A stretch of DNA of 39,150 bases from contig NZ_VBSL01000027.1 in the NCBI RefSeq assembly GCF_006149005.1, positions 1 through 39,150 on the forward strand. The letters are read 5' to 3'. The notes below the pieces were generated by a model. The model did not search any database. It was not told where the DNA came from and worked only from the letters and a program-made list of their open reading frames with translations. This DNA is from Larkinella sp. C7 (GTDB lineage Bacteria; Bacteroidota; Bacteroidia; Cytophagales; Spirosomataceae). This document shows, one piece after another, positions 33,505-39,150 of the stretch (position 1 is the first letter of the stretch; the number at the start of each line of letters is the position of its first letter). The translations under genes were made by a program, and so were the position numbers.

Positions 33505-35016
33505 TCATTTCGTGCGTTGCGCCACCGCGCTGCGGGTCGTCAGCACCAGCCGTGTTTCGGCCAGTTGGGGCAACCGGGCCATGCCGCGATCCACACACCG
33601 GGCGTTTTTCAGCGCATCTTTCAGCGTTCCCACGATGATGTCCGCGCCGTGTTCGTTCGGTTTGGTTTCGACCGAACAAAACCGGGTGGTCGATGCCGCA
33701 GCAATCAGGGTTTCCTGACCAAAAGGCGGAATACACTCAAACTGATCCGGAAACACGATGTCCTTGTTTTCCTGCCCCGGTTTAATCTCGAAGTCATTCC
33801 AGAGCAGGGCAACCTCGCCGTTGGTCTGCACATAGAGGAGCCGGACGTGGCCGGGCTTATTGACCCGGATTTGCACCGTCATGGTGTCTTTTTCCCAGAA
33901 TTCCAGGTTTTTCCGGGCCGTCCCGGAGGCCTTCATCGTAATTTGAAAGGGTTCGGCTTTGGCCTCCACGGGCGGAGCCGAAGCCGGTGGCGCTCCGGCC
34001 GTAATGGTCTGCTGGGTGGCAATCACTTCATCGTTCTGTTCCGGTTTCAGTTGAAGCCCCTTCTCCTGCACCCAGGTAACGGGCAGATCCAGATTCGGCG
34101 TGAGTTTGGCGAAACTGTTGTCCGTAGCCGGATCAAACAGCTCGGTCATGATTTCAACCTGACCGCCCCGTTGCCGGTAGCTTCCGCGAATCCCCAGCCC
34201 CTGGGCCGGATCGTCGGCCACCACAGTCAGGCCTTCGTCGGTTTTTAGCCGCTGACGAAGCTCGTTCACCAACTGGTCGGAAAACGCATTGGTGAGCTGG
34301 CTGTTGTCATACGAAAATTTTCTTACCACCACCGGTTTCTTCTTGTCCGGCAGTTTTTCCGTGATGCTTTTGGCCAGGCGATAAACCGCCCAGCTCAGGC
34401 TGCGTTCACGCTGGCGAATTTCGGCCAGGTTCACATCCACCGGAAAAGAAACAGCCTGGGGCGGAATGACGGCGGCTTTTTCGATCTTGACAATCCGGTA
34501 GTTCTGCGGCTCAAAACCGCTCGATTCGGTGAGGATATCGAAGGAAAAATGGATCGCCAGCGGGGTCGTCCGTTTGGTTCGGGCCGTTCCCGGTTTGGCA
34601 AACTCCGTCGTTTGGGTTACGTAGGTAACCATCACCAGTTTCCCTTCCTTGTTGCGGCTGAGCACGTATTTCTCCCGATCCAGATTGGTTTCCGCAGCGC
34701 CCTTGAAAAGGCGAAACTGTTGCGAATACTGCTCAACGGGATACGACTCCCCCATCAGATCGCTGAACACAAACGTCTCTTTACCGGCAAACGACTGGGC
34801 AATCAGAATCTGTTGTTTGCTGTTGAACTCCCCCTGCGACTGGCAGTAAAAACCGGCCGCGTTCAGGGCGCTGGTATAGTCTTCCAGGGCCGTACGGCAA
34901 TTGACAATGAACGCGGTGCTATCTCCCCGGGTGAAGCGTTGCTGAGCCCAGACCGCCGAAGAACCGCCCCATAGCGACAGGAAAAGCAGACATGCAGTAG
35001 CCGTATATTTTTTCAT
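33505..35016 (-). CDS. Exported DUF4384 protein
   Basis: 503 aa from ATG 35016 (MKKYTATACLLFLSLWGGSSAVWAQ, a clear signal peptide); an ATG at 35025 adds three residues. The first part has no family I recognise, and there is a mixed region with many Glu/Lys in the middle. The region about residues 365-450 matches DUF4384: FWEKDTMTVQIRVNKPGHVR, LLYVQTNGEVALLWND, then a PPFGQETLIAAAS block. DUF4384 is often found with caspase or TPR proteins in bacteria, which agrees with its place here between the M48 and the TPR-caspase gene. It likely serves as a binding or sensing subunit. Confidence 0.82.
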   Translation of the reverse strand: MKKYTATACLLFLSLWGGSSAVWAQQRFTRGDSTAFIVNCRTALEDYTSALNAAGFYCQSQGEFNSKQQILIAQSFAGKETFVFSDLMGESYPVEQYSQQFRLFKGAAETNLDREKYVLSRNKEGKLVMVTYVTQTTEFAKPGTARTKRTTPLAIHFSFDILTESSGFEPQNYRIVKIEKAAVIPPQAVSFPVDVNLAEIRQRERSLSWAVYRLAKSITEKLPDKKKPVVVRKFSYDNSQLTNAFSDQLVNELRQRLKTDEGLTVVADDPAQGLGIRGSYRQRGGQVEIMTELFDPATDNSFAKLTPNLDLPVTWVQEKGLQLKPEQNDEVIATQQTITAGAPPASAPPVEAKAEPFQITMKASGTARKNLEFWEKDTMTVQIRVNKPGHVRLLYVQTNGEVALLWNDFEIKPGQENKDIVFPDQFECIPPFGQETLIAAASTTRFCSVETKPNEHGADIIVGTLKDALKNARCVDRGMARLPQLAETRLVLTTRSAVAQRTK

Positions 35017-35036
35017 AAATCTCATCAGCGTTAGGG

Positions 35037-36602
35037 TTACAGAACAAGGGGTTCGACGGTTCGGTCGATGTATTCCGGTTGTTGGGAAAATCCATTTTTC
35101 TGGGTTTGGGCAATCACTTCACTGCGTACGTCCTGAAAAACATCCCCGATCCGTCGTCCCCGCCGAAGGTGCGCGAGCAGGGCCGCCGTATAGTATCCGT
35201 TCTCCTTGGGGCCATTCCGGGCGGTGGAGCCGGGTGCGGTGGCCAGGGCTACGTAGCAGTTATTGATGCTGTTTTCGACATGAATCCGCTTGAATCCGCG
35301 ACTCAGCCCACCCTGAGACACCGGGCGGGGCTGCTCGCCCGCAACTCCCGAAAGCCGAACCGACCGGGGGCTGTCTTTTTGGGCGGGAGCGGCAGTTCCG
35401 GCGGGTTTACTGAACGGGTCGTCGCGGCAGGCATCGATGATAATGATGCAATAACGGGGCTCCTGTTTCTGAATCGCGTCGATCAGGTTCGTCACCGAAA
35501 TGGCCTGCAAATCCATGTCTTCCGGGTTTTTAAGCTGCGCATCGACGGGCAGAAGGTAATTTTCACCCCGGTGCTGCACGCCGTGGCCGGCATAAAATAC
35601 CAGCGCGACATCAGCTTTACCGGCTTTTTTGTAAAATTCCAGCAGCGTTTTATCGATGCCTTCCCGCGTCACATCGGTGACGAGCATGGTTTCGAAGCCC
35701 AGGTCAGTCAGCCGTTTTTGCATGGCTTTGGCGTCGTTTCGGGGTTGCCCCTCCAGACTGTTCACGTTCTTGTAGTCGGAGTTGCCAACCACCAGTGCCA
35801 CCCGCCGACCGTTAAAATTGGAAGCTGGCAGCGCACCGGTTTTGCCGCCAATTTTCAATTTCTGCTCCAGTTGTGCCTTGCCCACCAGGGCATCCGGAAA
35901 ATCCGGATCGATGTCCAGCGATTGCTGGTAGTATTTCAGCGCCTGCTGCGGTTCGCCTTTCTGTTCATAAGCTTCACCCAGATCGCAATACACCCGAAAA
36001 AGCTGGCCGTGTTTCAATTTCAGGCTGGTCTGAAAATCGGCGATGGCCACATCGACCTGGCCTTTCCGCAACCGCGCCCGGCCCCGGTTTCGATAGGCAT
36101 AGGGCGAGTTCGCATTGAGATCGATGCCTTTCTGGGCCGTGGTTTCGGCTTCGTCGAACCGGCCGTGTTTGGTTTGGCAGTAGCTCAACCCACTGTAATA
36201 ATCCGCTTTGGAGGGCGCGCGGTTGATGGCCTGCTGGTAATCGCGGGCGGCCCGTTCATACTCGCTCAACTGAATGTAGATATACGCACGCTGGGCGTAG
36301 TATTTGGCCGGTCCCTCATCCCGGCGGATGGCCTGATTGACGTCCTCCAGAGCCTCCCGGTACGCTTTCACGGCGGGCAACGAGCGAACCACCGCACTCC
36401 CGTGATAGGCTTCGGCGGCTGTCAGGCCATCGGGCTGGATTTTCAGGACCTCCCGATAGTAGCCGATGGCCTTCTGTGGATCGGTTTCCCGGTCGGCCAG
36501 CTCCATCCATTGCAGCGCCGTCCGGGCCGACTGGGCCTGAATCGACGGGCCGGAAAAAACGGCCAGACTCAGCAGCAGCACGAAAATTGACAGGTTTTTC
36601 AT
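35037..36602 (-). CDS. Secreted TPR-caspase (C14) peptidase
   Basis: 521 aa with a signal peptide (MKNLSIFVLLLSLAVFSGPSIQAQ). About residues 28-250 are tetratricopeptide repeats (DPQKAIGYYREVLKIQP, GQVDVAIADFQTSLKLK, GEPQQALKYYQQSLDIDP). The caspase domain then starts RRVALVVGNSDYKNV, with His340 in VFYAGHGVQHRG and Cys392 in IIIDACRDDPFSKP. The block LATAPGSTARNGPKENGYY closes it, which is also the block preserved in the remnant at 2176-2373. Its start overlaps the stop of the gene before it by 4 bases (ATGA), a sign of translational coupling. TPRs probably bind a partner or sense a peptide. Confidence 0.94.
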   Translation of the reverse strand: MKNLSIFVLLLSLAVFSGPSIQAQSARTALQWMELADRETDPQKAIGYYREVLKIQPDGLTAAEAYHGSAVVRSLPAVKAYREALEDVNQAIRRDEGPAKYYAQRAYIYIQLSEYERAARDYQQAINRAPSKADYYSGLSYCQTKHGRFDEAETTAQKGIDLNANSPYAYRNRGRARLRKGQVDVAIADFQTSLKLKHGQLFRVYCDLGEAYEQKGEPQQALKYYQQSLDIDPDFPDALVGKAQLEQKLKIGGKTGALPASNFNGRRVALVVGNSDYKNVNSLEGQPRNDAKAMQKRLTDLGFETMLVTDVTREGIDKTLLEFYKKAGKADVALVFYAGHGVQHRGENYLLPVDAQLKNPEDMDLQAISVTNLIDAIQKQEPRYCIIIIDACRDDPFSKPAGTAAPAQKDSPRSVRLSGVAGEQPRPVSQGGLSRGFKRIHVENSINNCYVALATAPGSTARNGPKENGYYTAALLAHLRRGRRIGDVFQDVRSEVIAQTQKNGFSQQPEYIDRTVEPLVL

Positions 36603-37627
36603 CGCAGTTGACTCGGTTGATTCCAGTGAACGACCAGGTTGGATGCCTGAACCCAGGGCTCCCGACGACCGGCCGGAAACGGCACGGCATCCGTTCGTTT
36701 GCGCCGGTAAATCTGCGGGCTTTCGACCGAAACCGTAACGCCCTCCAGCACAATAAGCTGTCCGACCACGACCTTATCCGGGTTCTCGATAAAATCATCA
36801 CAGTATTCCAGGTCGAACGATTGAATCTGGAACCGGGCGATGGCTTCGGGGCGCAGCCGCAGGGCCAGAAGCTGGGACAGCGTCAGCGTATCGGCTTTTT
36901 CACCGGTGATGACCACCACGGTATCCGAGCGCATCAGTTGTTTCAGTTTACCCAGGGCCGGGGTTTGCCGGGTTGAGTCGGCCAGAAACCGAACAAACCA
37001 ATGCTGCATCTGTTCGTGGTAGTCGGCCACTTTCGCAATGGTCAAACCCGGCAGTTCGACCGCGTCGGCTTTCCGCCGGATGCTGTGAATGACCAAATCC
37101 TGGTAGGTCCCCTTTCGCTCCGTCGCATCCAGTTCAAGCACCCACTCGTCGAGTTGCCGCAGCGGCTGCCGGCCTTCGCTCAGGATGCCCGTCAAGGCTA
37201 CCGACGCGGTTACTTCAAGGCGGGTGCGGTTCTTCTTTTTGCCCACTTGCCGCATCCGGGTCGGCTGAAGCTGGAAATGAAAGACATCTTCCCAGAACAG
37301 TTGCGAAAAACCGTTGACCCAGTTCCGGGCGGTCGTTTGGGGCGAAACGTGCTGGTAAATAACCGCTGGCTGGCGCAAATCCGGAATCTTCACCGTGTCG
37401 GCCACAAAAAAGTCTTGCCAGGAAGCCAGTTTCCGGGTGTCGGTCTCGGCCGAATCGACCCGGCTGCTGAGTCGATTGACCCGGTTTTCCCACTTCGCCA
37501 GCCAGTTTGCCACGGCCGGATTCACCAGATTGAATCCGGCGGGTTTATCGGGGGCGGCCCAACCAGCCGTACTGGAAATCCAGCCACCAATCAGAATCTT
37601 TAGCAGTGTGTTTTTCATGCTATTCAT
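36599..37627 (-). CDS. Exported hypothetical protein
   Basis: 342 aa with a signal peptide (MNSMKNTLLKILIGGWISSTAGWA); ATG at 37618 is an alternative start. I recognise no family. Features are a helical first part (NWLAKWENRVNRLSSRVDSA), an alternating beta-rich middle (RLEVTASVALTGILSEGRQP) and a last part with YCDDFIEN. The stop overlaps the start of the TPR-caspase gene by 4 bases and the start lies 1 base after the stop of the gene before, so it is part of the same operon and probably a periplasmic companion of the caspase. Confidence 0.75.
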   Translation of the reverse strand: MNSMKNTLLKILIGGWISSTAGWAAPDKPAGFNLVNPAVANWLAKWENRVNRLSSRVDSAETDTRKLASWQDFFVADTVKIPDLRQPAVIYQHVSPQTTARNWVNGFSQLFWEDVFHFQLQPTRMRQVGKKKNRTRLEVTASVALTGILSEGRQPLRQLDEWVLELDATERKGTYQDLVIHSIRRKADAVELPGLTIAKVADYHEQMQHWFVRFLADSTRQTPALGKLKQLMRSDTVVVITGEKADTLTLSQLLALRLRPEAIARFQIQSFDLEYCDDFIENPDKVVVGQLIVLEGVTVSVESPQIYRRKRTDAVPFPAGRREPWVQASNLVVHWNQPSQLR

Positions 37628-37628
37628 G

Positions 37629-38663
37629 TCAGTCAGACTTTTTAGACGATGCGGACCATTTCATGTACCGGCTCAGGGCGGCAGGCAGGGGCGTTCGGTA
37701 CTCGACGCTGTAGAGGTCGGTAATCAGCCAGCCCGCATTCTCTTTTTCCCGGTGAAAATCTTCCAGTTTGAGCAGCCAGCCCCGGCGAATATCCAGATAC
37801 AGATGCACTTTCTGGGTTTGTTGTAACGTCAGGCTACCGTCCTGAACAGCCTTCGACAGCCGGATCAGCGTTTTACTAACCGGATAGGCCGAAAGCGTGA
37901 AGGCCAGGAGGTTTTCGCGGTTGCGCAAAAAATTAAACAGATTCAAAAACCGGGTTTCGTGCGTTTCAGAACTGATAAACAGCGAACGATCGTTGCGTCG
38001 GGACGTATCCAGTCGCATAGTATCCGTCCGCGAAGCCTTCAGAAACGGGGCCTCCGCGTCGATAATTTTCCAGTCCGAATAGGAATCTGTCCGGTTTCTT
38101 TTCAGAAAAAAGGTGACCTTCTGGGGCGTATTTTTATACAAAACCGCGTATTCCACTTCACCAAATAACTGCTCCGTATCCTTCGGCAGCAAAACCGCGG
38201 CTGTGTCGGCTACGATCGTTGACACAAACTCATCCACCAGGGTTTGATAGGCCGGGCTGTGTCGGCCCGAGCGCGCATTCAGCCGCGGGTCATCTTCGTT
38301 GAAAAGCATCCGAAGGTAACGTTCCCGCGGGTAGGTCAGCCGACTCAGGGAGTCGAAAGCCTGCTGCGTCGGCGTTTGCTGGTAATTGAGCCGGTGCAGA
38401 AAATCACTCACAAAAGCCACGCGCTGAATCATGAACGGTTCGGCGGGCCGACTCACCACGGACAGGTAGGTCGGCCTGGTCACCGAATCCGCAGAGAGCC
38501 TGGTCAGCGAATCCGTCGCCGGTTTTTTGAGCGTATCCGTCACTCCGGCAAGCCGGAGTGTATCGGCCGCCCCCATCGTTCGTGGCCCCTCGATAACCGC
38601 CGGCGTCTGGCCCAAAACCGCCAGCAGCGGAACGGCTCCCATTACTACTTGCCAAATTGTCAT
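37629..38663 (-). CDS. Exported hypothetical protein
   Basis: 344 aa; the N-terminus (MTIWQVVMGAVPLLAVLGQTPA) is a probable signal peptide. A Thr/Ser/Asp-rich low-complexity stretch follows (VTDTLKKPATDSLTRLSADS), then a mixed alpha/beta domain with several Arg/Asp runs. I recognise no family. It may be an envelope protein of the caspase operon, as gene spacing on both sides is 1 to 15 bases. Confidence 0.72.
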   Translation of the reverse strand: MTIWQVVMGAVPLLAVLGQTPAVIEGPRTMGAADTLRLAGVTDTLKKPATDSLTRLSADSVTRPTYLSVVSRPAEPFMIQRVAFVSDFLHRLNYQQTPTQQAFDSLSRLTYPRERYLRMLFNEDDPRLNARSGRHSPAYQTLVDEFVSTIVADTAAVLLPKDTEQLFGEVEYAVLYKNTPQKVTFFLKRNRTDSYSDWKIIDAEAPFLKASRTDTMRLDTSRRNDRSLFISSETHETRFLNLFNFLRNRENLLAFTLSAYPVSKTLIRLSKAVQDGSLTLQQTQKVHLYLDIRRGWLLKLEDFHREKENAGWLITDLYSVEYRTPLPAALSRYMKWSASSKKSD

Positions 38664-38678
38664 TCGCGTTGTGTGCAG

Positions 38679-39150
38679 TTAGTTATCGTCCCGAACCGTG
38701 GCATCCACCGTGATATTCCCCAACAAAACCATCCAGTTTTTCTCTTTGTAGAAGGGATCTTCCCGCACCCGCAGGTCCGCTTCTATCTTCTTGGTGGTTT
38801 TATCCTGATAAACCGGGACGCCATTTCGCCAGGCTTTAAAGGCCTGAAAATACTGCCCCGTTGCCTGGTAGGACCCATCGGGTTGCTTTCTCCAATCATC
38901 CAATCGGACCGATTCGAAGTTGGTAATCTGCACTTTATCGTACTTGAGTGCCTTGATCTTTTCCAGGTATTGCCGCAATGGCAATGTAGTCCGCCCCCCC
39001 GTATTGATATTGGAAACCTCAACGCTGACATCTTTCTTGAACATCAGCAGGGCCTGCCGAATGGCACCATTGCGCTCATCGAAAGGACGGTCTTTGTCCG
39101 CGATAATTCCCAGGTAATCCACAAAGGCTTTGATCCGGATTTTAGCTTCT
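38679..39150 (-). CDS. Hypothetical protein, N-terminus cut by window edge
   Basis: 157 codons are visible; the frame stays open to the right edge (E-A-K-I-R-I-K-A-F-V-D-Y-L-G...), so the start lies outside the window. The GTG at 39122 could be an internal start but the upstream codons continue the protein naturally. There is no recognised family. Visible parts are ADKDRPFDERNGAIRQAL, the strand pair VSVEVSNINTGGRTTLPL, and YFQAFKAWRNGVPVYQDKT. It is the earliest visible gene of the minus-strand caspase operon; the operon promoter lies beyond 39150. Confidence 0.8.
   Translation of the reverse strand, partial: EAKIRIKAFVDYLGIIADKDRPFDERNGAIRQALLMFKKDVSVEVSNINTGGRTTLPLRQYLEKIKALKYDKVQITNFESVRLDDWRKQPDGSYQATGQYFQAFKAWRNGVPVYQDKTTKKIEADLRVREDPFYKEKNWMVLLGNITVDATVRDDN

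Overview
The window looks like chromosomal DNA of a Bacteroidota, most likely a Cytophagales/Spirosomaceae-type bacterium (Spirosoma or a relative). This is inferred from the 7TMR-DISM sensor kinase, the many secreted caspase-like and FGE-domain proteins, the plant-type LRR protein, the near absence of Shine-Dalgarno sequences and the moderately G+C-rich codon use. No rRNA, tRNA, CRISPR array, transposase or phage gene was seen. 28 protein genes are annotated (two run off the window edges), plus one small ORF, one gene remnant and several hairpin or regulatory elements.

Left part (1-9.9 kb). It begins with a left-truncated secreted leucine-rich-repeat protein. A gap follows, holding the decayed C-terminus of a caspase gene, then an intact secreted caspase-FGE fusion, a 32-bp perfect hairpin and a small lipoprotein. 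Next come a sensor histidine kinase, and facing it a lipoprotein gene preceded by a NarL/LuxR response regulator that is the likely partner of the kinase. A hypothetical protein closes this part.

Middle (9.9-28 kb, mostly + strand). An ECF-like sigma factor overlaps a membrane anti-sigma-like protein, followed by a secreted papain-family peptidase. Two minus-strand genes follow: a secreted protein with a LecA-like N-terminal domain and a single-pass Cys-rich protein. The core is a seven-gene + strand cluster: a zinc-ribbon protein, an SrfB homologue (actin/Hsp70-type ATPase fold), a coiled-coil protein, an SrfC homologue (P-loop GTPase-like), and three proteins that share an N-terminal domain resembling SrfA. 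One of the three is a membrane-anchored subtilisin-like protease, one ends in a DUF2135/YfaP-like domain, and one is a single-pass membrane protein. I read this as an enlarged srfABC locus in which the SrfA-like module is triplicated and carries different C-terminal domains.

Right part (28-39.15 kb, all - strand). A tightly packed operon converges on the srf cluster with only 8 bp between the two. It encodes a secreted caspase, a CsgG-like protein, a divergent caspase-like protein, an M48 metallopeptidase, a DUF4384 protein, a TPR-caspase, and three unrecognised proteins. At least six, and probably eight, of the nine have an export signal; the ninth is cut by the right edge.

Overall the window is rich in proteases: four caspase-fold proteins plus a caspase remnant, one papain, one subtilase and one M48. 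My working hypothesis is an envelope-spanning system. The cytosolic SrfB ATPase and SrfC GTPase would work with SrfA-like domains at the inner face of the membrane and proteases on the outer face. The periplasmic caspase cassette next door and the sigma/anti-sigma pair may belong to the same response. The domain calls rest on visible motifs; the functional linkage is inference.
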